From: Gammaproteobacteria bacterium
GTDB lineage: Bacteria; Pseudomonadota; Gammaproteobacteria; Nevskiales; Nevskiaceae
Direction of reading: 5' to 3'
DNA: 52,612 nt
Assembly: GCA_022599775.1 (NCBI GenBank)
Contig: JAHZLQ010000067.1
Coordinates: forward strand, 1-52,612
Positions 31,359 through 44,072 of this stretch are shown here, one piece after another. The notes under the pieces are model-generated. The model was not told the origin of the DNA. It saw only the letters and a list, made by a program, of their open reading frames with translations, and searched no databases. The position numbers and the translations under genes are program-made. Each line of letters begins with the position of its first letter. Positions within the stretch are counted from its first letter, which is position 1.

Positions 31359-32283
31359 CGAGTCGCGCGGCGGAAATTTCGCGGATGCCCGGAACGCTCT
31401 CCGGGGTCCAGTGCGCCTGTGCCCAGTCCATCACTTCCGGTACCGGGGCCGCCGCCAAGTCGGGCGGGGGCGTCTGGCCCAGAAATTCGAGCGCGTGGCT
31501 CAGGTTCCGGGCAGCGTTGCGCTGTTCAATCGGGGGGGCGTGATTCTGCTTGGACAGCTTGCGCCCCTCGGCGTCGGCCAGCACAGGAAGGTGGCGATAG
31601 TCAGGCTGGGGCCAAGCCAGCGCACCCAGCAGCAGAATCTGCCGCAGGCTGGACGCAAGCAGATCGGCGCCCCGGACCACCTCGGTAATGCCTTGCTGGA
31701 ATTCGTCGACGGCGCAGGCCAGTTGATAGCCGAAGATGCCGTCGGCGCGGCGCACCACGAAGTCGCCGATGTCTTTGTCCTGGCTGCGCACGACCTCGCC
31801 CTGCCAGCCGTCGGCCAATGCGACGGTGCCGGTTCCGATCCGGAATCGCAGCGCATTGCCGTGCCGGTCCAATCCGGATTCGCGGCATGTGCCACTGTAG
31901 ACGGGGCCGTCGGGTCCCTGGGCTGAGGTTTGTGCAAGCACCGCACGTGTGCAGGCGCAGGCATAGATATGGCCGCTGTCGATCAGCGACTCCAGCGCTT
32001 CGCCGTACTCGTGGAGATGCTGCGATTGGCGCCGCGGCAGTCCATCCCAATAAAGGCCATGCGCTTCGAGTTGTGCGCAGATCAGCGAGTCGGTGCCGGG
32101 GGGGCAACGCGGCGAGTCGAGGTCGTCGATTCGGAGTAGCCAGAGCCCGCGATGCCGCCGCGCTTCCAGGTAGCTCGCGAGCGCGGCGATCAATGATCCT
32201 AGGTGAAGCGGCGCTGACGGCGTCGGCGCAAATCGGCCGCGATAGGCGCTGGCAGCTGAGGCGAAGGTGCTTGGTGGGAGCAT
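31354..32283 (-). CDS. gluQ: Glutamyl-Q tRNA(Asp) synthetase
   Basis: A 309-aa paralog of the GluRS catalytic core that attaches glutamate to queuosine at position 34 of tRNA-Asp. Near the N-terminus RGRFAPTPSAPLHLGSL holds the HIGH-like signature. A Cys-rich zinc site follows (CACT, then YSGTCRES), and KLSKQNHAP is the KMSKS loop. The anticodon-binding domain of GluRS is absent, as expected. The ATG at 32283 is preferred; an in-frame TTG at 32319 would add 12 residues. It fits the queF gene nearby, since both act on queuosine. Confidence 0.9.
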   Translation of the reverse strand: MLPPSTFASAASAYRGRFAPTPSAPLHLGSLIAALASYLEARRHRGLWLLRIDDLDSPRCPPGTDSLICAQLEAHGLYWDGLPRRQSQHLHEYGEALESLIDSGHIYACACTRAVLAQTSAQGPDGPVYSGTCRESGLDRHGNALRFRIGTGTVALADGWQGEVVRSQDKDIGDFVVRRADGIFGYQLACAVDEFQQGITEVVRGADLLASSLRQILLLGALAWPQPDYRHLPVLADAEGRKLSKQNHAPPIEQRNAARNLSHALEFLGQTPPPDLAAAPVPEVMDWAQAHWTPESVPGIREISAARLV

Positions 32284-32439
32284 GTGCGAAGTATCGGCAT
32301 GGGGTGCGGGAATGCTCAAGTTTGTCGTTCAATCCGCTTCGTGAGCATAGGCAGGCGAGGGTCTTGACAGGCCGGGCTTGTGTGCGCCGAGTCACGCGAT
32401 CCAAGAAGCGAACTGCTATGCTGACGACGTACCTGATTG

Positions 32440-33276
32440 ATGACCGAACAAGCTGTCCTCGTGGACCCCGATCCTGGACAAGGAAGTGCCCGCACGGAGC
32501 CGTCCCCGTTGCAGGCGATACTCTTCGATATGGATGGCACGCTGGCGGATACCGAGCGACTCGGACATCGGCCGGCCTACAATTCCGCCTTCCGGAAAAT
32601 GGGACTTGGCTGGTACTGGAGTCCCAAGCTGTATCGCAAGCTCTTGCAGCAACCGGGTGGGCGTGAACGCCTGCAGCACTACCTCAAGCGTTATCGGCCC
32701 GATCTGGGCAGCCACGCCGCGCGCGTCAAGGCTGACGCGCGTGCTTGGGTCGACGAAGTCCATCACCTCAAGTCGGAACAGTTCTCGAATCTGGTGCGTG
32801 ATGGTTCGGTGCCCCTGCGCCCGGGAGTGGCCCGCCTGATACACGAGGCGCGTGCGCGCGGCGTGCGTGTGGCCATCGTCACCAATGCCAGCCGCGCGAG
32901 CCTGTTGCCGCTGCTGCGGCATACGATCGGCCCGGAACTCGAATCCGAGATCGACGTGGTGATCTGCGGCGAAGACGCGCCGAACAAGAAACCCGAGCCG
33001 GACCTCTACTTGTTGGCACTACAGCGTCTCGGGACCAATGCTGCGGCTTGTGTGGCGGTGGAGGATTCGGCGATGGGCATGGCCGCCGCGGTGGCTGCGG
33101 GGATCAGGACCTTGGTGACGGTCAACGAAAACACCCGCAACGAGGATTTCGAGGGCGCATCATTGGTGGTCGATGGTCTGGGTGAACCCGGCGGTCACGT
33201 CAGCGTGCTGCGCGGCGGACTCAGCAACGGCTGCGTTAGATTGTGCGATCTCGAAGCCTTGATGCTGCCGGGCTGA
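32440..33276 (+). CDS. HAD-family hydrolase (CbbY/beta-phosphoglucomutase-like)
   Basis: A 278-aa haloacid-dehalogenase-fold phosphatase with motif I FDMDGTLADTE (near 29-39), motif II IVTNAS, motif III lysine in PNKKPEPDLY and motif IV VEDSAMGM. A helical cap (about 45-125) places it in the CbbY/PGMB group. The substrate cannot be told from sequence. The start at ATG 32440 is chosen over the TTG one codon earlier. Its 3' end overlaps the convergent AraC gene by 41 bp. Confidence 0.85.
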   Translation: MTEQAVLVDPDPGQGSARTEPSPLQAILFDMDGTLADTERLGHRPAYNSAFRKMGLGWYWSPKLYRKLLQQPGGRERLQHYLKRYRPDLGSHAARVKADARAWVDEVHHLKSEQFSNLVRDGSVPLRPGVARLIHEARARGVRVAIVTNASRASLLPLLRHTIGPELESEIDVVICGEDAPNKKPEPDLYLLALQRLGTNAAACVAVEDSAMGMAAAVAAGIRTLVTVNENTRNEDFEGASLVVDGLGEPGGHVSVLRGGLSNGCVRLCDLEALMLPG

Positions 33277-34087
33277 GTGGGCGGGTTGCGGCAGTCTCGC
33301 AGCGATTCAACTCAATGCGACTTGGGTCTGCAAGCAAGGACGGCAGGAAGTCGAGCATGCCGCGCGCCGTGCGTATCAGGTGGGCCTGATCGTAGAAGCC
33401 GGCATCCACTGCGATCTCGCTGAAGCTGCAACCTGGCCCCCAGGCACGCATCGCATGTTGAAGACGCAGGTGCATCAGGAAGCGTTTCAGCGCGACGCCC
33501 ATCTGCTGCCGAAACAGATGCGCGAGCCGCGATTCCGACAGTTGCATTTCCGCCGCAATCGCGGCGACTGTGGGAACTTCTGGCGCTTGGCTACGCAGGC
33601 GGCGGCACAGTTGAGCGATGCGTGAGTCCGGTGCGGATTCGAGCGGGTGGAGGTCGAACGAGGCCGTCAGCGCGTCGCACAAAATGTTACGGATCGAGCC
33701 GCAATCAAGGTTCCGCAATCGCGACGGAGACAGTGCTTTCTGTAGGGTGCTCGACGGGGTGGGCTGCGGAATCAGGACGTCCGCATTGTTCAGCGCCGTA
33801 AACAGCAATCGACTCAGTCCGTGGTCCGGATCGACATGCACGATCGTCACGGGTGTCTCTGCGTTCAGGCTTTGCACGACATCCGGGCCGACCAGTGCAA
33901 GCTGACAGCATTCGGTCCGGCCTTGAAGCCGCAGGTCGAACTTTGAATCGGAAATCAGCAGGGACAGCGCGAGGTGGCGGTGCGGGCGATTGTGCAGCTT
34001 CGCGGCGATCAGCAGCAGCAGCCCGTCCCAGATGAACAATTGATCGGGGAGCTGCTCCGGCTGTCGATCCGGCGGCGCCTGCCGCAT
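33236..34087 (-). CDS. AraC-family transcriptional regulator
   Basis: A 283-aa regulator. The C-terminal third (about 170-262) is an AraC/XylS double helix-turn-helix, with IAAEMQLSESRLAHLFRQQ and FSEIAVDAGFYDQAHLIR as the two recognition regions. The N-terminal part has an AraC-type cupin-like character with LSLLISDSKFDLRLQG. The target and ligand are unknown. It is convergent with the HAD gene and overlaps its 3' end. The 170 bp upstream (34088-34257) hold no gene. Confidence 0.85.
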   Translation of the reverse strand: MRQAPPDRQPEQLPDQLFIWDGLLLLIAAKLHNRPHRHLALSLLISDSKFDLRLQGRTECCQLALVGPDVVQSLNAETPVTIVHVDPDHGLSRLLFTALNNADVLIPQPTPSSTLQKALSPSRLRNLDCGSIRNILCDALTASFDLHPLESAPDSRIAQLCRRLRSQAPEVPTVAAIAAEMQLSESRLAHLFRQQMGVALKRFLMHLRLQHAMRAWGPGCSFSEIAVDAGFYDQAHLIRTARGMLDFLPSLLADPSRIELNRCETAATRPLSPAASRLRDRTI

Positions 34088-34257
34088 GCCTGTCTCCGTG
34101 TCGGTTCAGGCGCTTCTAACGGCCATGCCGCGAGGGCACCCTGCGGAATGAACGCTTGCGGCAGGGTCGTTCGCCTCACCCACCGCATCACGCTACGCGT
34201 GATTCACGTTATAGCACGAAGTCCGAACGGCGGGCCTCTTGAGGCTTACTCGACGAC

Positions 34258-34758
34258 TCAGGCGTGGGACTTGCCCTTGCCCGGCGAGCCGATGAGTTCG
34301 TGCTGGACGAACAGTGGGCCGATCAGCAGGAACACCAGATCGTCTGCGAACGAGGGCTTTGCGCCCTCGACCTTGTGCCCATAGAACTGCAGCGCCCAGG
34401 CTGCAACCCAAAGACTGGCACAGATTACGAGCACGGAACCGCCGGTCGATTCGATCGCCAGGATCAGCGCGAAACTCACGGCGCTCCAGGCCAGCATCGA
34501 GACGAAGCTGGCGGCGGACAGGCGGGCGTAGAAAACGAGCGCCAGCACGGTCGCCAGTGTGGCGAGATTCACGCTGTCTGCAGCAACACCGTCCAGACCC
34601 AGCCATTGGCCGATCGGAACCAGCCAGAACAGCCCGAGTGTCGCGAAAAAAATTACCGGTACGCAGATGTAGTGAATCAGGCGATTCGTCGGATTTCGGT
34701 GGCTTTTCGAGTAATCGGTCAGAAATTGTTCCAGCGAGCGCACGGCTGTCTCCGGCAT
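34258..34758 (-). CDS. Mpo1-like (DUF962) membrane protein
   Basis: A 166-aa protein with about four hydrophobic segments (about 31-51, 64-77, 83-101, 106-124). It carries HRNPTNRLIHYICVP (20-34) and FYGHKVEGAKPSF (about 124-136), the two His-containing motifs of the DUF962/Mpo1 family. Yeast Mpo1 is an Fe(II)-dependent dioxygenase in 2-hydroxy fatty acid alpha-oxidation. A bacterial role in fatty acid oxidation is inference. It is 70 nt downstream of the metallo-beta-lactamase-fold gene on the same strand. Confidence 0.82.
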   Translation of the reverse strand: MPETAVRSLEQFLTDYSKSHRNPTNRLIHYICVPVIFFATLGLFWLVPIGQWLGLDGVAADSVNLATLATVLALVFYARLSAASFVSMLAWSAVSFALILAIESTGGSVLVICASLWVAAWALQFYGHKVEGAKPSFADDLVFLLIGPLFVQHELIGSPGKGKSHA

Positions 34759-34828
34759 TGAGTCGATGAAGGGATTCTGCGTGCTGCAGGCGACATTTGT
34801 CTTGTACGAATCTGCTGCGAAACCGGCG

Positions 34829-35638
34829 CTAAGGGCTTCCGCCCAGCAGTTCGAGCGTGCGCTTCAGCAATTCGGTGCTACCGGGTTCGCCGTGGCCGGG
34901 CACCACGATCTGCGCCGAGCCATAGCGCGCCTGCAATGCGCGAATCGCGTGAGGCCAGGCGCTTAGGTCGGCGTCCGCGATGTTGCCGAGTGTCGTGGCG
35001 CTGGCGGATTTGACGGCGCAAGCCCCGAACAGAATCCCATGATCCTCGATCCAGATCGCGAGATTGTCGTCGCTGTGGCCGACGCCGGGATAGATCATCT
35101 CGACGCCGGAGAAGCGCACAGGCTGGTTCTCCAAAAGGCGCTCCGAATCGGGCAGTGCCCGTAGGCCACGAAACGCCGGCCTTTGGGCAAGGTGTTCCAG
35201 CGTGCGGGGCGAGGCGTAGGCCGGGATGCCAGCGGCATCCAGCGCCGCCAGGCCACCGACGCGGTCGGTATGCGAGCGGGTCGAGACCGCCAGGTCGACA
35301 GTTCGGCCGAATTGCTGCTGCGCCCATACCAGCAGTTCGGCGGTGCTGCCGGCATCCCAGGTCGTGTCGATCAGCAGCAGGCCTTCGGGGCGCAGCACCA
35401 GCAAGCCGTTCGAGGGTACGCGCTGGCCGTCATAGTCGGCCCAGGAGGTGTGCATCCAGACGTCCGCGGCGAGACGGCGCAGCTGCAAATCGGGCGAGAC
35501 GGCCTGAACCGCGGCTGGGCTTGCAGTGGGCGCCGCAGAGGCTGTGCCGAGCAGGCCCAGCCCGCAAAGGAGCAAGCTCAGCCCCAGTGTCCATCGGCTG
35601 TTACGCGTTCGCCTGTGTTTCCGGAAGGACCTGAGCAT
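34829..35638 (-). CDS. Secreted subclass-B1-like metallo-beta-lactamase-fold protein with an altered first zinc ligand
   Basis: A 269-aa protein with an N-terminal signal (about 1-35, ending GTASA). The fold signature is STRSHTDRVGG at 119-129: the usual HxHxDR is RxHxDR, so Arg121 replaces the first zinc His. The other ligands are in place: His123, Asp125, His188 in GVGHSDDN, Cys207 in LFGACAVKS and His249 in VVPGHGEPG. The Cys in FGxCxVKS is a mark of subclass B1/B2. The Zn2 site (Asp, Cys, His) is intact and the Zn1 site is not. The start at 35638 is chosen because the signal peptide begins there. It lies 19 nt after queF. Beta-lactamase activity is unproven. Confidence 0.8.
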   Translation of the reverse strand: MLRSFRKHRRTRNSRWTLGLSLLLCGLGLLGTASAAPTASPAAVQAVSPDLQLRRLAADVWMHTSWADYDGQRVPSNGLLVLRPEGLLLIDTTWDAGSTAELLVWAQQQFGRTVDLAVSTRSHTDRVGGLAALDAAGIPAYASPRTLEHLAQRPAFRGLRALPDSERLLENQPVRFSGVEMIYPGVGHSDDNLAIWIEDHGILFGACAVKSASATTLGNIADADLSAWPHAIRALQARYGSAQIVVPGHGEPGSTELLKRTLELLGGSP

Positions 35639-35657
35639 GAGGCGCCGCCTAATGGTC

Positions 35658-36080
35658 TCAGGGGGTTTCGCCGGCGCCGGTCGGGTCCACATGCCAGGCG
35701 GCCGGCAGAATCGCGCCGTGCCAGCCATCCTGCCGCTGTTCGGCCACCACATGGGTGTAGACGCCGCCGCGCACATTGAAGACGGCCGTTACCCGCATCC
35801 AGCGCGGCGCCAGCGCGGCGACCAGATCGTCGAGAATTTCGTTGGTCACGGCTTCGTGAAACTTGCCCTCGTTGCGGAAGCTCCAGATGTAGAGCTTGAG
35901 TGCCTTGAGTTCGACGCACAGGGCGTCGGCGACGTATTCCAGATAGATCGTGCCGAAATCCGGTTGTCCGGTCTTGGGACACAGGCAGGTGAATTCCGGG
36001 ATCCGCATGCGGATCGTGAAATCGCGCTGCGGACTGGGATTGGGAAAGGTCTCGAGGGTCTTGCTGGGCGAGCTTGTCAC
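35658..36080 (-). CDS. queF: NADPH-dependent 7-cyano-7-deazaguanine reductase (preQ0 reductase)
   Basis: A 140-aa T-fold enzyme that reduces preQ0 to preQ1 in queuosine synthesis. The catalytic region [15 protein letters not shown] has Cys34 and Asp41, and [14 protein letters not shown] carries the substrate-binding Glu. It is the short, unimodular form. The GTG at 36080 ([15 protein letters not shown]) fits family N-termini better than an ATG at 36143, which adds 21 unconserved residues; both remain possible. It is divergent from smc. Confidence 0.9.
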   Translation of the reverse strand: MTSSPSKTLETFPNPSPQRDFTIRMRIPEFTCLCPKTGQPDFGTIYLEYVADALCVELKALKLYIWSFRNEGKFHEAVTNEILDDLVAALAPRWMRVTAVFNVRGGVYTHVVAEQRQDGWHGAILPAAWHVDPTGAGETP

Positions 36081-36238
36081 GGTCAAACGGGCCTCGTGGC
36101 GGAAGGCTGCGCATTGTACGGGCTGATCGAGGCAAATACGCATTCATACAAGCGTCACCGATCCACTACACTTGTGGGCTTTCCAGCCCTGAACCCCTTA
36201 CGCGGCGCGCCCGGACGCGGGCCGCCTTTCAAGAACGA

Positions 36239-39200
36239 ATGCGCCTTTCGCAAATCAAACTGGCCGGTTTCAAGTCCTTTGTGGACCCCAGCGTATTGCC
36301 GCTGCCGTCCAATCTGACGTCGATCGTCGGCCCCAACGGCTGCGGCAAATCGAATGTGATCGACGCGGTGCGCTGGGTGCTCGGCGAATCGAGCATGAAG
36401 CAGCTGCGTTCGGAGTCGATGGACGATGTGATCTTCAACGGATCGCGGACCCGCAAGCCGGTGGGCCGCGCCTCCGTCGAATTGATGTTCGACAACGCTG
36501 ATGCAACGGTGCAGGGGCCCTACGCGGCCTACAACGAGATCGCGGTGAAGCGCGAGCTGACGCGCGACGGCGGCTCCCAGTACTACCTCAACGGTTCCAA
36601 GTGCCTGAAGCGCGATGTGCTGGATCTGTTTCTCGGCACCGGCCTGGGCAATCGCACTGGTTATGCGATCATCGAGCAGGGCATGGTTTCGCGCATGATC
36701 GAAGCCAAGCCGGAGGAACTTCGGGTGTGGCTGGAAGAGGCCGCCGGTATTTCCAAATACAAGGAGCGCCGCCGCGAAACCGAGTCCAGGATTCGCGGGA
36801 CGCGCGAAAACCTGTCGCGACTCAATGACTTGCGTGGCGAACTGCAGGCGCGGCTGGATACGCTGCGCCGGCAGGCGGCCAATGCCGAGAAATTCAAGGA
36901 ATTCAAGGAGCAGGAACGTCTCCTCAAAGCGGAGCTGCTGGCCCTGCGGGTGCGCGAACAGGAGCGCGCCTGCGCCACTCAGGAAGCCGCAATCAGCCAG
37001 TGCCAGAACGCGCTCGAAGCGGCGCGCGCCGCAGCGCAGTCCCAGGTCGAAGCGCGCGGCCTTGCGGAAACCACGCATCGAGAGGCCAATGCCAGCCTGA
37101 CTGCCGAGCAGAGTCGGGTTTACGAGGTCGAGGCCGAACTGGCGCGGCTCGAACAGAATCTGCAGCACGCCCACGAACTCAAGACCCTGAAGCAACGCGA
37201 GATCGACCAGCTCGCGCTGCAACTGCGCGATCTGGAACAGCGCAATGCGCAGGAAGCCACGCGGCTGGAGTCGCTGCGTCGCGCCGAGCAGGCGCAGGCC
37301 GAGCAGGCCGAGCAGTCGGTGGCGCGGGAAGCCGCCGCCCAGTCGGCGCTGATCGAGGCCGAGGAGGTGCAGGCCACGGTGCAGACGCGCTGGGAGGAAT
37401 TCACGCAGCGCGCCGAGGCGCCGCTGGTGCAGACCGAGGGCGAGCGCGTGCGTGCGCGTGAATTGGAGCGTGGTTTGTCGCAGGCCGACGAGCGCCTGCA
37501 GCGCGTGCAGAAGGAGCATGCCGCGCTGGATCTGTCGCCCCTGCAGTCCAGCCTGTTCGATGTCGACGAGGAACTGGCCCGGCTGCAGGTGGAGATCGAA
37601 AACGGTCAGGCACGTTTGCAAATCCTCGATGAATCCCTGACCCAGCTGCGCGAGGAGCGTTCGGCCCTGGACTCGGCGCTGCACGAATCCCGGCAGACGC
37701 TGCAATCCTCGCGCGGACGCATGGCTTCGCTGGAAACCCTGCAGAACGCCGCCCTGCGCCAGGACGACCAAGCTCTGGGCGAATGGCTCAAAGGTTTGGA
37801 ATTGCAGGAAGCGCCGCGTCTGGCCAGCGTGATTCAGGTCGAGGCGGGCTGGGAGTCGGCCGTGGAATACGTGCTCGGCGATCTGCTGCAGGCGCCGATC
37901 GCGCCGCAGACGAGCACGCTCGAACAAACCCGGTTGGGACCGAAAACCGGTGCGGCGCTGGTGGCCGCTTCCGAATCCGACGGCGCGGTCGCGCCGGGCC
38001 GGCTGGCCGCCCGCGTGCGCGGACCGGCCGGCGCGCTGGCCTGGCTGCAGACCATCCATTGTGCGGACTCGGCCGCGGCCGCTGCGCAACTGCTGCCGTC
38101 GCTGCCGGCCGGCGAATCGGTGATCGACACCGACGGCGTCTGGCGCGGCCACGGCTGGGTTCGTTTCCCGCGCGCGGAGCAGGACAAGGGTGGCGTGATC
38201 GCGCGCGGCCGCCTGCTCAAGCAATTGCGTCAGCAGGTCGAAGAAGTCGCCGCACTGGTGCGTGAGCGCGAGCAGCAGCTGGACGCTGCACGCCAGCGCA
38301 TGCAGGCGATGGAAGCCGAGCGCCGCGAACTGGCGGGTCGCTTCGACCAATCCCGTCAACGCCAGGCGCAGCGCATGGCCTATCGCCAGGCACAGGCGGT
38401 GCGACTGGAGCAGATTCAGACGCGTTCCCGCCAGTTGCAGACGGAGATCGAGGCGCAGACCCAGGCTCGCGAAGAGCGCGCGCACGAACTGGCCGAGGCA
38501 CGATCCAATCTCTCGCAGTTGGAGGCGGTGGCCGAGCGTCTGCGTGGCGAACGTGTGGAACTGCAGCAGGCGCAGGCTCAGGCACGAGACGCACTGAATC
38601 AGGCACGCGGTGAAATGGCACGTGTCCAGCAAAGCCGCAATCAGACGCAGGTCCAGCTGGCGTCCACGCGCAGTTCGTTGGCGGCGCTGGAGCAGGCGCT
38701 CGAGGAACTCACCGGCCGCCGTGAATCCCTGGCCGAACAGCATCACGAGCAGCAGCAGCGGGCCGCCGAACTCGATCAACCGATCGCCACGCATCGTGAC
38801 GAGCTGGAAGCCGCGCGTGCCGCAACGCAGGCGGCCCGGGACGCTTTGCGTGCTGCGCGCGAACGCTGCGCCGCCGCCGAAGCCAGACTTTCCGAAGCGC
38901 TGCATCAGCAGCGCGCTGCGGACATGGCGGTGGAAACCGCGCGCGAGCACCTGCAACAGACCCAGCTCGATTCGCAGGCGGCGCTGGAACGGCGGCGCGC
39001 GCTCACCGAGCAGTTCGCCGAGACCGGGTTCGAGTACGCGGTTCTGGTGGCTGAATTGAGCGAAGAGTCCACGCCCGCGGTGTGGGAGGAAAAGCTGGCT
39101 TCGATGGCACGGCGCATCGAGCGGCTCGGCGCGATCAATCTGGCAGCGATTCAGGAGCTGGAAGAAGCCGGCGGCCGCGAGTCTGTGCTCACCGAGCAGT

Positions 39201-39741
39201 ACGAGGACATCACCGCCGCGCTGGAAACCCTGGAAGAAGCGATCCGCAAGATCGACAAGGAAACCAAGGATCGCTTTCGTGTGACCTTCGACCGCGTCAA
39301 CGCGATCTTCCGCGATCGTTTCCCCAAGCTGTTCGGCGGCGGCGAAGCCAATCTCGAACTGACCGGCGAAGACCTGCTGGACACCGGTGTACGGGTCATG
39401 GCGCGCCCGCCGGGCAAGCGCAACACCACGATCCATCTGCTGTCGGGTGGTGAAAAGGCAATGACCGCCGTGGCCCTGCTGTTCGCCCTGTTCGAACTCA
39501 ATCCCGCGCCTTTTTGTATGCTCGACGAAGTCGATGCGCCTTTGGACGACGCCAACGTCGGTCGCTTCGTGGACGTGATCCGGGAGATGTCGACCAATGT
39601 GCAATTCATCATCATCACCCACAACAAGATCACGATGGAACTCGCGGAACATCTGCACGGAGTCACCATGCAAGAGCCGGGCGTGTCGCGGCTGGTGAGC
39701 GTCGACGTCAATCAGGCACTGGAGTTGGCCGGAGAAGCCGC

Positions 39742-39745
<4 letters not shown>
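36239..39745 (+). CDS. smc: Chromosome segregation protein SMC
   Basis: A 1168-aa condensin ATPase. Walker A is GPNGCGKSN (Lys37) in the N-terminal head. Long heptad coiled coils (about 170-500 and 660-1000) flank a hinge (about 510-660), and the C-terminal head has the ABC signature LSGGEKAMTAVALLFALF and Walker B CMLDEVDAPLDDAN. It partners with ScpA and ScpB, whose genes lie at 48809-50420. The start at 36239 gives MRLSQIKLAGFKSF, the family N-terminus. The presence of SMC-ScpAB rather than MukBEF fits a non-enteric gammaproteobacterium. The ATGA overlap couples zipA. Confidence 0.96.
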
Positions 39746-42722
<2,977 letters not shown>

Positions 42723-42893
42723 ATTGCCGGCCCGGAGCCGGGCTGGCGTGATGCAGAACGTTCATGGCGGGATCAGGCGCGGGCCGCGCTAATGTCGATT
42801 CAGCTCAGCCTGGATCAGGATATGCCGAGGTTTCACCACAGCCCGGAATGCTGGCGTGCGAATGCCGGCTCTGGCCGCGGCTAGAATCGCGCC

Positions 42894-43979
42894 ATGACGG
42901 ATTGGGGTGGAATCTTAGGATCGGTCGTGCGTGCGGCGATCGCCGGCAGCTTGCTGTTTCTGTGCCTGCCGGACTGGCCGTCGCTGAAGCTGCGTGCCGA
43001 GCTGGCGGCGCTGCCGGACTATCACTACCTGCAAGAGGCGGAGGCGCTCCGGGCCAAAGCGCGCTATTCCGAGGCGCTGCTGGTGGTCGATGCCGGACTC
43101 GAGGCAGGCGACTCGGTCGCCGAACTCGCGTCGTTGCGCGAACGCATCATCGCGGAACGGGACAATTGGGCGCGGCGCGTGCGCGAAGTCGGTCGCGGCG
43201 CTCTGACCGGGCAGGGCGAGAGTGTCGAGGCGCTGGGCGGGGCCGTGGTCGCCGATCTGTTCGTGTTCGGTGACATCCGCGATCTGGTGATTCAGTCCGG
43301 TCGCGCGATTCGCGGCGAGGAGGTCGACGACATCATCGTCGCGCTGTCGGCCGCCGGTATCGTGCTGACCGTGGCGCCGGAGCTGGACCTTGGCGCCGCC
43401 TTGCTCAAGTTCGCGCGACGCAGCGGGTCGATGACCCGGACTTTCGCCAAGTCGCTGGCGAGATTGTCGCGAACGGCACTGCGTGAGCGCCGCGCTGCGC
43501 CGCTGGTCGATGTCGTCGAAGACGCGACGCGGCTCGGCCGCCGTGCCGGTCCGGCGCCGGCCCTGCGAATACTGCGCAATGTCGACGACGCCTCGGAGCT
43601 CAAGCTGGCGACGCGCTATGCGCAAACACCCGGCGGAAGTTTCGCGCTGTGGCTGTCCGGTCGTGGCGGAATCGAAACGCTCAAGCTCGGCGACGAAGCC
43701 GGCATCTGGCTGGCCAAGGCATCGCGCAAGGGCAGCCGCGGGCTGGCGCTGCTGGCCGATCAGCGACGCTTGCTGATGCGGCCGCATCCGCTGCTGGGTT
43801 TGTTCAAGGGCGTCTACAAGGGCAATGTGCCGGACTTCATCGCGGCCGCTCTGCAACGCTGGGGCGCCGCGCTGATGGGGTTCTTCGCCGCCTGGCTGGG
43901 GTTCGAAGGCTTGCTGTGCTCCTGGCGCTGCGGTCGCAAGTGGCGCCAGCATCGGCGTGGACGGACCATGCCTGGCTGA
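42894..43979 (+). CDS. Unknown membrane-associated protein
   Basis: A 361-aa protein I do not recognise. There is a hydrophobic segment at about 10-26, then a soluble region with an early helical repeat-like section (about 40-75, YHYLQEAEALRAKARYSEALLVV) that resembles a single TPR. A glycine/alanine-rich hydrophobic stretch is at about 145-170, and a C-terminal membrane segment (about 325-345) is followed by a basic tail. No catalytic motif is seen. TAGAAT (42882-42887) ends six nt before the ATG, so the mRNA may be leaderless. It is 93 nt ahead of an MscS channel gene on the same strand. A link to envelope or osmotic stress is a guess. Confidence 0.7.
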   Translation: MTDWGGILGSVVRAAIAGSLLFLCLPDWPSLKLRAELAALPDYHYLQEAEALRAKARYSEALLVVDAGLEAGDSVAELASLRERIIAERDNWARRVREVGRGALTGQGESVEALGGAVVADLFVFGDIRDLVIQSGRAIRGEEVDDIIVALSAAGIVLTVAPELDLGAALLKFARRSGSMTRTFAKSLARLSRTALRERRAAPLVDVVEDATRLGRRAGPAPALRILRNVDDASELKLATRYAQTPGGSFALWLSGRGGIETLKLGDEAGIWLAKASRKGSRGLALLADQRRLLMRPHPLLGLFKGVYKGNVPDFIAAALQRWGAALMGFFAAWLGFEGLLCSWRCGRKWRQHRRGRTMPG

Positions 43980-44072
43980 GCCTCGTTGGCGGCTTGCCCT
44001 GCAAGTCCAGCCGCGCGGTCGGGCGGCGCGCAGTGCTATCTTCGCGCGGGGACTTTTGATTCGGAATTCCGC

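Noticed and set aside
36155-39673. Very long minus-strand open frame opposite smc (and similar ones opposite infB, ftsH, ligA and carB)
   Set aside because: These are antisense shadows caused by high GC codon use. They lack family motifs and the plus-strand genes are certain.
43986-44072. Longer MscS N-terminus from TTG 43986
   Set aside because: The 29 extra codons have low third-position GC and overlap a promoter-like TATCTT box.
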